Of a DNA stretch of 37,172 nucleotides, positions 23,620 through 32,352 are shown piece by piece. The DNA is taken from contig DASYKE010000225.1 of the NCBI GenBank assembly GCA_035995725.1, positions 1 to 37,172 on the forward strand, given 5' to 3'. The notes beneath the pieces were generated by a model. It ran no database searches and was not told the DNA's origin. It saw only the letters and a list, made by a program, of their open reading frames with translations. The stretch comes from JAQGLW01 sp035995725 (GTDB lineage: Bacteria > Pseudomonadota > Gammaproteobacteria > Burkholderiales > Burkholderiaceae_D). The position numbers and the translations under genes are program-made. Each line of letters starts with the position of its first letter. Positions within the stretch are counted from its first letter, which is position 1.

Positions 23620-24316
23620 CCTTGTCACGGAACGGTCCGGTGCGGGAAAGGTTTTCCAGATATTTGGCCGCCATGCGGGTATTGGACTTGAATGCGTAAT
23701 CCAGTGCAGCGACTTGTTCCTCGACTGCTTCCTGCAAAACGCTGGCCGGATTGGCCGGGTACAGGGTCAGATAGGCATCCGCCTCGTTATGCACGCGATG
23801 GATTTCCATGCCGGCCTTTTTGGCAATATGGATCATCGTTTGGTTGGATGCCAGGCAGTGCATGTACAGCGTATCCACATCGGCATTGCGGCAATGAATC
23901 GCAGCCCTCTCGAACAACTTGGTGCCGATGCCCATTCCGCGCGCCGATGCCGAAACCGACAAGCCGAATTCGGCAACCCGTTCCTTGACGGTGGCGTTGC
24001 TGACTAATGGCAGCGCTTCACGGGGTGCAAATGCAAGGTGACCGACACCAACCAGGTTGAACTTGCTGTCATAGACACCAAACACCGTGTCGCGCGCAAA
24101 ATTCATCCTTTGCACATACCTGGTAATCAACTCGTCCGACAATCTTGTCCCGAAGCGCAACAAACGGTCGCTATCGTCCAATCCGAGAAAATGCATCAAC
24201 AGATGCCGGCGGTCACGTTCGGACAATTCCTTGACCCGCACAGTAAACTTTCCCGTATCACCTCCGCCGCCTGCGAAGTCGGAAAAAGCGGCAGCAAATA
24301 AATCAGTCGGGTTCAT
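23612..24316 (-). CDS. GNAT-family N-acetyltransferase
   Basis: 234 residues. The acetyl-CoA-binding core is in the middle: VAEFGLSVSASARGMGIGTKLFERAAIHCR, here read in two parts, with the R/Q-x-x-G-x-G/A-type P-loop as ARGMGIGTKL. It is followed by LASNQTMIHIAKKAGM, the usual beta-5/alpha-4 region. The N-terminal part (RDRRHLLMHFLGLDDSDRLLRFG) is common to a proteobacterial subgroup of unknown substrate. I placed the start at MNPTDL (24316), since GGAG lies just upstream; a further 11 in-frame codons exist but would put that site inside the gene. Cytoplasmic, single gene, ending in a bidirectional terminator. Acceptor substrate unknown. Confidence 0.85.
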   Translation of the reverse strand: MNPTDLFAAAFSDFAGGGGDTGKFTVRVKELSERDRRHLLMHFLGLDDSDRLLRFGTRLSDELITRYVQRMNFARDTVFGVYDSKFNLVGVGHLAFAPREALPLVSNATVKERVAEFGLSVSASARGMGIGTKLFERAAIHCRNADVDTLYMHCLASNQTMIHIAKKAGMEIHRVHNEADAYLTLYPANPASVLQEAVEEQVAALDYAFKSNTRMAAKYLENLSRTGPFRDKEK

Positions 24317-24850
24317 GATAGCTCCTCTGTAAATGCACCCATGCTGCAATGCACAAATCGATTGTAGGCCATATCCGCGACTTATTCCAGACAGAGCTAA
24401 AAAATGACGGCAGCTTGCATCACAAAAGTTGTTTAGCTACTACCATTGCCGCCGCTGCAACATAGACGTAGATAAAGACAGCTTGAAAAGCCATTCATGC
24501 ACCGTGACGTCGCGCGCTGCGGACGCCGCCAATAGAACACTTGGAAGGATGCGGTGCTTGATTACACCATGATCGAACGACGCGAACAGTTAACCACTCC
24601 TCTTTGCCGGTCTGTTCCAGGGAGTTGGCCTGCTGTTCCAGACCATGCATATGCTGCATGGGCGAGCGACAAATGCGTCCCGATTATTGTTCGACATTTC
24701 ATTGACGAAAGTAATCTTGAATATTACACAACATTACAAGCCATGCCGATCCTCAAAACAGCTGGTTCCGGAAAAATTGATTCAATACCGGGAATAACGA
24801 AAAGGATACCGCAAAGTGTGTGATATACGTCATATTTATAACAACAATGC
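24317..24850. other. Long gene-poor stretch upstream of the binding-protein pair
   Basis: The 642-base gap between the GNAT gene and the first binding protein has no ORF I trust. A GTG-started frame of 89 codons (24554-24823, with GGAAGG upstream) has no recognisable protein character. A 24-codon minus-strand ORF at 24420-24494 would encode a single hydrophobic helix (AVFIYVYVAAAAMVVA). The second half is AT-rich compared with its surroundings and ends in the promoter listed next. It may hold gene remains or a small RNA; neither is demonstrated. Confidence 0.3.
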
Positions 24851-24879
24851 TTGTCGGCAACTTAAATCCGGGTTATTAA
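24851..24879 (+). promoter_or_regulatory. Predicted promoter of the duplicated binding-protein genes
   Basis: TTGTCG (24851-24856), a 17-base spacer and TATTAA (24874-24879), in an AT-rich stretch 80 bases before the first gene. The second gene copy lacks this sequence, since the duplicated unit begins further downstream at about 24916. Confidence 0.5.
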
Positions 24880-24958
24880 TTGCCATGGTGCAACAAATAT
24901 CATTTACCATCTATTTCTGCTGACGTAAAAATAGAGCCACTACACTAAGGAACGATTC

Positions 24959-26092
24959 ATGATCAAAAATTGGCGCACACTGCTTGCCGCGCTGCTGCTT
25001 GCAAATATGACAATGCCGGCTTCGGCAGAAGAAGGGGTTACCGACAGTACAATTCTGATCGGCCAGTCCACCGGTGTAACCGGGCCCATTGCCGAAATCT
25101 GCAAGGATTTGATCGATGGCGCCAATGCCTACATCGATGATGTCAATAAACATGGCGGCGTCCATGGCCGCAAGATTGTCATGCGCGTTCGGGATGACAA
25201 GCTCGACGCCAAAACGACTGGCATCAATGCGGAAAAGTTCATTAAAGAGGATCACGTGTTTGCGCTGTTCCAGAGCCGCGCCACGCCGCATACCGAAGCG
25301 ATGTTGCCGATCATGGTTGCCAACGGCGTGCCGCTGGTGGGTCCCAGCACCGGTGCGGCGATCTTCCATACGCCGGTCAATCACTTGCTGTTCAATGTGC
25401 GCGCCAAATATCAAGATGAAGTGCGCAAGGGGATTGAACAATTCACCACGGTCGGCGTCACCGGCATCGGTTTGCTGTATGTCGATGATACATTCGGGTA
25501 CGATGCGCTGGAAGGCTTCAACAAAGCCATGGCGGAGCGCAAGATAGTGCCCTACATTGTCGCCAAATATGACCGGGTCAAGCCCAATGTGGACGAAACT
25601 GTCGCTGCGCTGACGAGGGCCAATCCGAAGGCGCTAATCATCGTCGGTCCGCCACAGCACACCCCGGCGTTAATCAAGGGGATTCGCGCAACAGGCAGCC
25701 AGATGCAAATCATGTTGTTGTCGAACCATTCTTCGCGAACGCTGGCCACGGATCTGGGGCCGACCGGCGTCGGCGTGATCGTATCGCAAATCACGCCCCC
25801 ACCGCATCTGATATCGAGCGCACTGGGCCAGGAGTTCAAGGCCTTGACCAAGGGGACGGAGGTCGCCCCATCGTACGCGGCGATGGAAGGTTTCATCTCT
25901 GCCAAGGTAATGGTGGAAGGCTTGCGGCGCGCAGGCCGCAATCTGACGCGCGAAGGCTTCATCCGCGGACTGGAGTCGATGAAGAAAGTCGATCTGGGCG
26001 GCGTGATGGTGAGTTACGGCCCGGACGACCATTCCGGCAGCGAATTTGTCGAACTGACGATGATCGACAAGCAAGGACGCTTCATACGCTGA
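24959..26092 (+). CDS. ABC-type branched-chain amino acid/aromatic binding protein, copy 1
   Basis: 377 residues. Signal peptide 1-23 (PASA before EEGV), then a LivJ-type periplasmic binding fold: STILIGQSTGVTGPIAE, ANAYIDDVNKHGGVHGRKI, a VFALFQ/PLVGPSTGAA loop typical of ligand contact, GIGLLYVDDTFGYDALEGF and AAMEGFISAKVMVEGLRRAG. Members of this family bind branched-chain amino acids, amides, urea or aromatic acids for an ABC importer. No permease or ATPase gene accompanies it, so the partner is elsewhere or the protein serves a sensor. AAGGAACG lies before the ATG, and a predicted promoter lies 80 bases upstream. It differs from copy 2 at about 68 of 377 positions, including several in the putative ligand loops, so the two may prefer different ligands. 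Confidence 0.87.
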   Translation: MIKNWRTLLAALLLANMTMPASAEEGVTDSTILIGQSTGVTGPIAEICKDLIDGANAYIDDVNKHGGVHGRKIVMRVRDDKLDAKTTGINAEKFIKEDHVFALFQSRATPHTEAMLPIMVANGVPLVGPSTGAAIFHTPVNHLLFNVRAKYQDEVRKGIEQFTTVGVTGIGLLYVDDTFGYDALEGFNKAMAERKIVPYIVAKYDRVKPNVDETVAALTRANPKALIIVGPPQHTPALIKGIRATGSQMQIMLLSNHSSRTLATDLGPTGVGVIVSQITPPPHLISSALGQEFKALTKGTEVAPSYAAMEGFISAKVMVEGLRRAGRNLTREGFIRGLESMKKVDLGGVMVSYGPDDHSGSEFVELTMIDKQGRFIR

Positions 26093-26179
26093 CAGTTTCC
26101 ATTCGATAGCTTGCAGGCCGGCGCGGCAAACAGGATCTGCTGACGCAGAAATAGAATCACTACACCAAGGAGATGATTC

Positions 26180-27313
26180 ATGACCAAAAATTGGCGCACA
26201 CTGCTTGTCGCGCTGCTGCTTGCGAATACGACAATGCCGGCCTCGGCGGAAGAAGGGGTTACCGACAGCACAATTCTGATCGGCCAGACCACCGGTGTAA
26301 CGGGGCCCTTTCCCGAACTCATCAAGGAAATGATCGACGGCGCCAATGCCTACATCAGCGATGTCAACAAGCATGGCGGCGTCCATGGCCGCAAGATTGT
26401 CATGCGCGTTCGGGATGACAAGGGAGATGCCAAAACAACTGCCATCACTGCGGAAAAACTGATTAAAGAAGATCATGTGTTTGCGCTGTTCCAGAACCGC
26501 GGCACGCCGCATACCGAAGTGATATTGCCGATCATGGCTGCCAACGGCGTGCCTCTGATGGCTCCCAGCACCGGCGCCGCAATCTTCCATACGCCGGTCA
26601 ATCGCCTGCTGTTCAATGTGCGCGCCAAATATCAGGATGAAGTGATCAGGGGGGTAGAGCATTTCACCACGGTCGGCGTCACCGCCATCGGCATGCTACA
26701 TGTCGATGATTCATTCGGGCGCGATTCGCTGGAAGGTTTTAACAAAGCCATGGCGGAGCGCAAACTGGTGCCCTACATCATCGCCAAATTCGACCGGGTC
26801 AAGGCCGATGTGGATGGCACTGTCGCTGCGCTGATGAGGGCCAATCCGAAGGCGGTGATCATCGTCAGCCCGCCGCAGCACATCGTGCCATTGATCAAGG
26901 CAATTCGCGCAACAGGCAGCCAGATGCAAATCATGACGCTGTCGAACACTTCTTCCCAGGCATTGGCCAAGGATCTGGGGCCGGCCGGCGTCGGCGTAAT
27001 CGTATCGCAAATCACTCCTCCACCGCATTTGATATCAAGCGGACTTGGCCAGGAGTTCAAGAACCTGACCATGGGATTGGGCGTCGCCCCATCGTACGCG
27101 GCAATGGAAGGCTTCGTCTCTGCCAAGGTGCTGGTGGAAGGCTTGCGGCGCGCAGGCCGCAATTTGACGCGCGAAAGCTTCATCCGCGGACTGGAAACGA
27201 TGCAGAAATTCGATCTGGGCGGATTGATGGTGACTTACGGCCCGGACGACCATACCGGCAGCGAATTTGTCGAACTGACGATGATCAACAAGGACGGACG
27301 CTTCATACGCTGA
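26180..27313 (+). CDS. ABC-type branched-chain amino acid/aromatic binding protein, copy 2
   Basis: 377 residues, aligning without gaps to copy 1 at about 82% identity by hand count. The signal peptide is again 1-23. Changes cluster in GPFPELIKEMIDG (against GPIAEICKDLIDG), PLMAPSTGAA (against PLVGPSTGAA), and the segment around residues 230-265 that lines the second lobe; these are positions where ligand choice is set in this fold. Such a pattern fits divergence of specificity after duplication, but this is inference. It has a better ribosome binding site (AAGGAG) than copy 1, and no promoter of its own was recognised, so it is probably read from the copy 1 promoter. A 15-bp hairpin lies 60 bases after the stop. 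Confidence 0.87.
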   Translation: MTKNWRTLLVALLLANTTMPASAEEGVTDSTILIGQTTGVTGPFPELIKEMIDGANAYISDVNKHGGVHGRKIVMRVRDDKGDAKTTAITAEKLIKEDHVFALFQNRGTPHTEVILPIMAANGVPLMAPSTGAAIFHTPVNRLLFNVRAKYQDEVIRGVEHFTTVGVTAIGMLHVDDSFGRDSLEGFNKAMAERKLVPYIIAKFDRVKADVDGTVAALMRANPKAVIIVSPPQHIVPLIKAIRATGSQMQIMTLSNTSSQALAKDLGPAGVGVIVSQITPPPHLISSGLGQEFKNLTMGLGVAPSYAAMEGFVSAKVLVEGLRRAGRNLTRESFIRGLETMQKFDLGGLMVTYGPDDHTGSEFVELTMINKDGRFIR

Positions 27314-27375
27314 CAGGGTCCATTCGATAGGTTCCAGGCCTGCGCACCGGAGACTGTCATCGTGTTTCCGAGCTC

Positions 27376-27415
27376 TGGCGTTGCATTCCCTGTGACCGAA
27401 GGGAATGCAACGCCA
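27376..27415. other. Perfect 15-bp inverted repeat downstream of the binding-protein pair
   Basis: TGGCGTTGCATTCCC (27376-27390) and GGGAATGCAACGCCA (27401-27415) around a 10-base loop. Neither side has a T-run, so it is not a standard intrinsic terminator; it could protect the 3' end of the binding-protein mRNA, mark a Rho-dependent end, or be part of a dispersed repeat family. Confidence 0.85.
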
Positions 27416-27583
27416 CCGCCGATCGCTGCCTCTAAAGTCGCCTGCATCGCTGTTGCTCTACGCGGTCCGGCGACGTCTTTCAATATCACTGCTGCAACCG
27501 GTTCATTATCGAGTGGCTGGATGCAGCAGATGATCCTGTAACACTCCCTTGATTACCGGCGTAGCGCCGAAGGCGGCAGCCTG

Positions 27584-28828
27584 TCAAATGTCTTGCGCAG
27601 AAGAATCGGTGCCGGCAACGTTGATGCCGCCAACGGCAGCGATGCGTGCCGCGCGAACGGCTTCGGAAATCCGCTGCGGCTGGTCGAGGTAACCTTGTGC
27701 GATCTCGCCTGCATTGACCGTTTGCGCGGCTTTCAATGCAGACTGCAGATACGCGGCTTGCGGAAACGGCTTGTCGGCAAAGCCGGTACGCCCTCGATGA
27801 TCGCACTCCGACGCATGCAACATGTCGACAAACCGCTGCGGCTTGCGAAATGCATCGCACCGCTCCAGCAACGCGACGATCGTGCCGGCGCGCAGCTCCA
27901 GTGCGCGGCCGACATTGCCATGCTCGCGCGCCGTCATCAATGCCAGGTCGCGGCATTCATTCGGAATTTTCAAGCGCCGGCATACCGTATCGACCAGCTT
28001 CGCGCTGCGCGCTTCATGTCCGTGATGGCGCGGCCATTCCGCAGGCGATGTCGTACCTTTGCCGAGATCATGCATCAGCGCGGCAAACCGGATCGGCAAT
28101 GCATGATTTTGCCGTGCTGCGACATCGACCACCATCATGACATGCACGCCGGTGTCGATTTCGGGATGGTACTTTTCCGGCTGCGGCACACCCCACAGTG
28201 CATCGAGTTCCGGCAGCATGCGCGCCAAGGCGCCGCATTCGCGCAATACATCGAACATGCGCGACGGTTTCGCTTCCATCAAGCCGCGCGCCAGTTCCTG
28301 CCATACCCGTTCCGGCACCAATGCATCGATTTCACCTGCGTCCACCATCCGCCGCATCAATGCCATGGTTTCCGGCGCAATGGTGAAATCGGTGAAGCGC
28401 GCAGCAAATCGCGCTACCCTCAGAATGCGCACCGGATCTTCCGCAAATGCGGATGATACATGGCGGAATATTTTTCCCTGCAAATCCTTTCGGCCGCCGA
28501 ATGGATCGAGCAGCGTTCCGTCCTCGGCCTGCGCAATCGCATTGATCGTCAAATCACGCCGAACCAGATCCTCCTCCAGCGTGACATCGGCGGCGGCATG
28601 AAATACAAATCCCTTGTAACCCGGCGCAGTTTTCCTCTCGGTGCGTGCCAGCGCGTATTCCTCATGCGTATCCGGATGCAGAAACACCGGAAAGTCCTTG
28701 CCCACCGGCGTGAATCCTTGCGCAATCATCTGATCGGGGGATGCACCGACGACGACATAATCGCGGTCCTGCACCGGCAAACCGAGCAGCTGGTCGCGCA
28801 CCGCACCGCCGACGACATAAATTTTCAT
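27584..28828 (-). CDS. cca: Multifunctional CCA tRNA nucleotidyltransferase
   Basis: 414 residues. It adds or repairs the 3' CCA end of tRNAs. The class II nucleotidyltransferase core is at the N-terminus: YVVGGAVRDQLL, catalytic Asp21 and Asp23 (QDRDYVVVG), RRDLTINAIA and the nucleobase-selecting EDPVRILRVARF. A C-terminal HD domain (LMHDLGKG, His253-Asp254) marks the multifunctional type with phosphodiesterase/phosphatase activities, as in E. coli. The start is the ATG at 28828, giving the standard MKIYVVGGAVRD N-terminus; the open frame upstream runs into slt. It lies 17 bases after slt on the same strand, probably one operon. Confidence 0.95.
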   Translation of the reverse strand: MKIYVVGGAVRDQLLGLPVQDRDYVVVGASPDQMIAQGFTPVGKDFPVFLHPDTHEEYALARTERKTAPGYKGFVFHAAADVTLEEDLVRRDLTINAIAQAEDGTLLDPFGGRKDLQGKIFRHVSSAFAEDPVRILRVARFAARFTDFTIAPETMALMRRMVDAGEIDALVPERVWQELARGLMEAKPSRMFDVLRECGALARMLPELDALWGVPQPEKYHPEIDTGVHVMMVVDVAARQNHALPIRFAALMHDLGKGTTSPAEWPRHHGHEARSAKLVDTVCRRLKIPNECRDLALMTAREHGNVGRALELRAGTIVALLERCDAFRKPQRFVDMLHASECDHRGRTGFADKPFPQAAYLQSALKAAQTVNAGEIAQGYLDQPQRISEAVRAARIAAVGGINVAGTDSSAQDI

Positions 28829-28845
28829 TATTTTCCGGAATAAGA

Positions 28846-30792
28846 TCAGGGCAAATCCGTTGGAACAAATCCTTTCGGTGCTATCGCGCCCAGGCGCGCC
28901 TTGAGCGATTGCGGCTTGTTTTCGAACAGCGCTGCATAGTAAGTCGCATTCGACAACACATTTTTCACATAACCGCGGGTTTCGGTAAACGGGATGGATT
29001 CCGCAAAAATCGCTCCTTCGACCATGCGGGTAAGCGTCGCACGCCATTCACGCGGACGCCCGGGACCGGCATTGTACGCGGCAGTCGCCAGTGCCTGCGA
29101 ACCGTCCAGATCGTTCAATACCATGTTCAAATAATTTGCGCCGAGCACAATATTGGTGTTTACATCCTCGATCTTGCCGGACTTGAAGTCGTTCATGCCG
29201 ATTTTGCGGGCGACATACCGCGCCGTCGTCGGCATCAGTTGCATCAGACCCGATGCGCCGGCCTGCGAACGTGCCGTCATGACGAAACGCGACTCTTGGC
29301 GGATCAACCCATACACCCACGCTTTATCGAGACCGAGCGACTGCGTCGTTGCATGCATGATGTCGTTAAACGGTGCCGGGAAACGCTGTGTGAAATCGAC
29401 CTCGATCCTGGTGCGGTCCGAAGTATGCACCATGCGGTCGAGCACATTGCTTTGCCGGGCAAACTCGGCTGCCGCCAGATGCTGGCGCTCGTTCATTTTG
29501 CGCAGCTGCCAGTTCCATTCCCGCGTCCCTTCGAAACGCAAATTCAATTCGAAAAATTTGAAGGCGCGAAGAAATCCGCTGTTTTTCGCCATGACGGCAA
29601 TCTCGTCCTGGCTGGGCGGCAATGCCTGCTGCGGAATCGTGATTTTATGGCCCAGCTCTTCCAGCGCGAGTTGGCCATAGAAATTCGTCTGGTTTGTGAT
29701 CGATTGAAACAACCGCTCGGCTTGCTCTGTTTCGCCTTGCTCCTTCAGTGCGCGCGCCAGCCAGTAAATCCACGTGGGATCGCTCCGCAACGCAGGTGGC
29801 ATTGCATCAATTGCGGACTTGACCAGCTTCCAGTCCCCGGCCCGCAACGCCGCGCGCACCTGCCATTGGTGACCTTCGGCCGACAGCGGAGCTCCTGTTG
29901 CCTTGCGCCAATAATCGACAGCGTCGGGAGCGACTACGAGCGAGGCCTGGAGCGCGATTTGCGCCCATCCGAGCGCCTGCTCCTGCGGCGTCAACTTCGG
30001 TATTGCATTAACCAGCGCATTGGCCGCCTGCCCCGGACTGGTTTTGGCGAGCCGCCCTAAGGCAATGACAAACAACTCATGCGCCGTGCGATTGGCGCCT
30101 GCGCCGCCGGCCAGCACCCGCGCCGGTTTGTCGATCGCCTGTGCCACCAGGTTTTCCGGGGCATCGGCAAGCGCTGCCACCTGCCGGACAAGTTTAACGT
30201 TATTGAATTCCGCGGCCAGCCGGATTTGCGACCACAGGTCGTCGGCATTGAATTGTTCGTTTTGCACCAGCGTGGTAATCAGCGCCGGGCAGGCATCCCC
30301 ATAATCCTTCGGCGATACCAGCAGGACACGCGCCTCTTTGGCAACATTTTGTCCCTTGCCCGCTTTAGACATCAGCACATAACATTTCAATTGCGTGTCG
30401 TCGTTCAACTCGAATTGCGGATATTGCTCGTCGAAGGTGACCCAGTCGCCGGCTTTACCCAGTTCAAGCAGCCAGTCATTGCGCAACCGGTCGGCAATCG
30501 CGCTGCCGTTATAGCGTGCCAGGAAACCGCGGATTTCCGCGACCGGCGCATCCTTCACACGCGGCTTGAGCCGGTAATAGTCGACATACGACGGAATCGG
30601 ATAATCGGTCAGGCGCGATGCCAGATCAATTGCCTGTACCGCATCGTCGCGCTGCGCAGCATCGCGCAGCGCCAAAAAGGTATCGTCATCGGCGGACTTC
30701 GCTGCAGGCTGTTGCGCATGCGCCGCAGGCAACAACCAAGCCGCCGACGCAGCCGCAAGCAGAACGCCGGCGATCCATTTCTTTACAGACAT
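28846..30792 (-). CDS. slt: Soluble lytic murein transglycosylase, Slt70 type
   Basis: 648 residues. Signal peptide about 1-27 (AHA before QQPA), a long alpha-helical superhelical region (about 40-470) and a C-terminal SLT catalytic domain. The catalytic Glu is Glu500 in GLIRQESRF, followed by SQAGASGLMQLMPTTARYVA and a late ALATAAYNAGPGRPREW. It cleaves peptidoglycan glycan strands to 1,6-anhydro-muropeptides in the periplasm, for wall turnover and recycling. The length and domain order match E. coli Slt70. The start is the ATG at 30792; a TTG codon just before it is less likely. It is divergent from the 5-formyl-THF cyclo-ligase gene across 77 bases and upstream of cca in the same direction. 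Confidence 0.93.
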   Translation of the reverse strand: MSVKKWIAGVLLAAASAAWLLPAAHAQQPAAKSADDDTFLALRDAAQRDDAVQAIDLASRLTDYPIPSYVDYYRLKPRVKDAPVAEIRGFLARYNGSAIADRLRNDWLLELGKAGDWVTFDEQYPQFELNDDTQLKCYVLMSKAGKGQNVAKEARVLLVSPKDYGDACPALITTLVQNEQFNADDLWSQIRLAAEFNNVKLVRQVAALADAPENLVAQAIDKPARVLAGGAGANRTAHELFVIALGRLAKTSPGQAANALVNAIPKLTPQEQALGWAQIALQASLVVAPDAVDYWRKATGAPLSAEGHQWQVRAALRAGDWKLVKSAIDAMPPALRSDPTWIYWLARALKEQGETEQAERLFQSITNQTNFYGQLALEELGHKITIPQQALPPSQDEIAVMAKNSGFLRAFKFFELNLRFEGTREWNWQLRKMNERQHLAAAEFARQSNVLDRMVHTSDRTRIEVDFTQRFPAPFNDIMHATTQSLGLDKAWVYGLIRQESRFVMTARSQAGASGLMQLMPTTARYVARKIGMNDFKSGKIEDVNTNIVLGANYLNMVLNDLDGSQALATAAYNAGPGRPREWRATLTRMVEGAIFAESIPFTETRGYVKNVLSNATYYAALFENKPQSLKARLGAIAPKGFVPTDLP

Positions 30793-30869
30793 CAATTTAC
30801 GACCCTATCTTGTACAATTCCTCAGTCGCCTAGAATAGCACGTGAATAGCACGTAATCCCGGATACTTC

Positions 30870-31445
30870 ATGCCGGAAGTCGAACACAAAAATGTCTTTG
30901 AAACCATGTTGAGCAAAACTGATTTGCGCCGCGCGCTGATCGTAAAACGATCGGCGATCAGTGCCGAACTGCGCACGCAGTGGGACGCGTCGATCGGCGC
31001 GCAATTGATCGCCTGGTGGAATGCGCACCCGGTGCAAACATTGGGAGTCTATTGGGCAATACGAGGGGAACCGGATTTGCGCGATGCCTATGCCGAATTG
31101 ACAATGCGCGGCGTACAGCTGGCATTGCCGGTTGTCGTTGGTGACAGTGCACCTCTTGAATTCGCCGCCTGGCAACCCGGGGAAGACCTGGTAAAAGACA
31201 GCTTCGGAGTAGCGGTGCCCGCCGTTCGCCGCCTGGTATGGCCCGATGCAGTATTGGCACCTTGTGTCGGCTTCAACGCGCAGCGCAGCCGCCTGGGTTA
31301 CGGCGGCGGATTCTATGATCGCACTCTGGCGCGAGCGCCGCGTCCGCTTGCCATCGGCATTGCCTACGCATGTACGCTGACTGCATTCGATGCCGCCGCG
31401 CACGATATCGCGCTGGATGAGATCATCACCAATGCGCCCACCTGA
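30870..31445 (+). CDS. 5-formyltetrahydrofolate cyclo-ligase
   Basis: 191 residues. It converts 5-formyl-THF to 5,10-methenyl-THF with ATP, returning a storage or inhibitory folate to the one-carbon pool. Diagnostic parts are KTDLRRALIVKRSAIS near the N-terminus, a WPDAVLAPCVGFNAQ strand and the ATP/substrate loop RLGYGGGFYDR. The start is uncertain: ATG 30870 has GGAT upstream, while ATG 30906 (MLSKTDLRRAL) would give a more typical N-terminus without a ribosome binding site. I kept the longer form. Its neighbour on the opposite strand is metF, another folate gene, with the two ends facing each other. 6S RNA, often found upstream of this gene in other proteobacteria, has no room here. Confidence 0.92.
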   Translation: MPEVEHKNVFETMLSKTDLRRALIVKRSAISAELRTQWDASIGAQLIAWWNAHPVQTLGVYWAIRGEPDLRDAYAELTMRGVQLALPVVVGDSAPLEFAAWQPGEDLVKDSFGVAVPAVRRLVWPDAVLAPCVGFNAQRSRLGYGGGFYDRTLARAPRPLAIGIAYACTLTAFDAAAHDIALDEIITNAPT

Positions 31446-31466
31446 ACCTGCTGCCGGGATAGGCTC

Positions 31467-32309
31467 TTAGCGAGATAAATTCAGCCTGCGGCATATTGCC
31501 GTCGTGGCAGCAGCCTGATTCAATGTATAAAAATGCAATCCGGGTGCGCCGCCCACCAGCAGACGCTCACACAGTTTCGTCACCACATCGAGGCCGAAAG
31601 CGCGGATGGATTCGGTATCGTCACCGAAACTCGCCAGTTTCAAACGAACCCAGCGCGGAATTTCCGCTCCACACATATCGGAAAAACGCATCAGCTGCGA
31701 GTAATTCGTAATCGGCATGATGCCCGCGACGATCGGTACCGACACGCCGACCTTGTGCGCATCTTCCAGGAACTGGAAATAGGCATCGGGGTTATAAAAA
31801 TACTGGGTGATGGCCGCGTTGGCGCCGGCCTGCACCTTGCGGGCAAAATTTTTCAGGTCGTCCTGCGGCGATTTTGCCTGTGGATGTGTTTCCGGGTAAG
31901 CCGCCACTTCAATGTGAAACCAGTCGCCGGTTTCGTTGCGGATGAACTCAATCAGTTCATTGGCATAACGAAATTCGCCTGATGCAAAGCCGATTGCGCC
32001 ATAACCGCTCGGCAAATCGCCGCGCAATGCAACCAGCCGCTTGATTCCGTGCGCCTTGTATTCCGCCAGTATCGCACGCAGGCTTTCGCGCGAACTTCCG
32101 AGGCAGGACAGGTGCGGCGCCGCATCGTATCCTTCGCGCCGGATTTCAAGCACGGTATCGAGCGTGCCCTTTTGGGTCGAGCCGCCGGCGCCGAACGTGA
32201 CCGAGAAATATTTCGGTTGCAGTTGAGCCAGCTGCGCGCGCGTGATGCGCAATTTTTCTACGCCTTGGGGCGTCTTGGGCGGGAAAAACTCGATGCTGAA
32301 ATTTTTCAT
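31467..32309 (-). CDS. metF: 5,10-methylenetetrahydrofolate reductase
   Basis: 280 residues, the usual bacterial length. It is an FAD enzyme reducing 5,10-methylene-THF to 5-methyl-THF, the methyl donor for methionine synthesis. The N-terminus SIEFFPPKTPQG carries the conserved Glu of the family. Further conserved blocks are YFSVTFGAGGSTQKGT, LVALRGDLPSG, GANAAITQYFYNPDAYF and VPIVAGIMPITNY. Last gene of ahcY - holin-like - metF, which joins recycling of S-adenosylhomocysteine to methyl-group supply, so SAH control of the operon makes sense. The ATG at 32309 has no clear Shine-Dalgarno sequence. It overlaps nothing and is 43 bases after the preceding gene. Confidence 0.95.
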   Translation of the reverse strand: MKNFSIEFFPPKTPQGVEKLRITRAQLAQLQPKYFSVTFGAGGSTQKGTLDTVLEIRREGYDAAPHLSCLGSSRESLRAILAEYKAHGIKRLVALRGDLPSGYGAIGFASGEFRYANELIEFIRNETGDWFHIEVAAYPETHPQAKSPQDDLKNFARKVQAGANAAITQYFYNPDAYFQFLEDAHKVGVSVPIVAGIMPITNYSQLMRFSDMCGAEIPRWVRLKLASFGDDTESIRAFGLDVVTKLCERLLVGGAPGLHFYTLNQAAATTAICRRLNLSR

Positions 32310-32352
32310 TTTATTTGTCGGGACAGAGTACCGCTGCTCTTCACTCTGCTCC

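Larger units (their letters stand above)
24916..27345 (+). repeat. Tandem duplication of a 1.2-kb unit (two binding-protein genes)
   Basis: Unit 1 is about 24916-26124 and unit 2 about 26136-27345. Similarity covers not only the genes but about 40 bases upstream (TCTGCTGACG ... TTCATG) and 30 bases downstream (TGACAG ... CATTCGATAG) of each, so the whole unit with its leader and tail was duplicated. Confidence 0.9.

Noticed and set aside
24554..24823. 89-codon GTG-started ORF with a GGAAGG site
   Set aside because: No recognisable motif or plausible protein character; composition looks like intergenic sequence read by chance.
27235..27489. 84-codon minus-strand ORF across the end of the second binding protein and the following gap
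   Set aside because: Half of it is antisense to a clear gene, and the rest includes one arm of a hairpin; no support as a gene.
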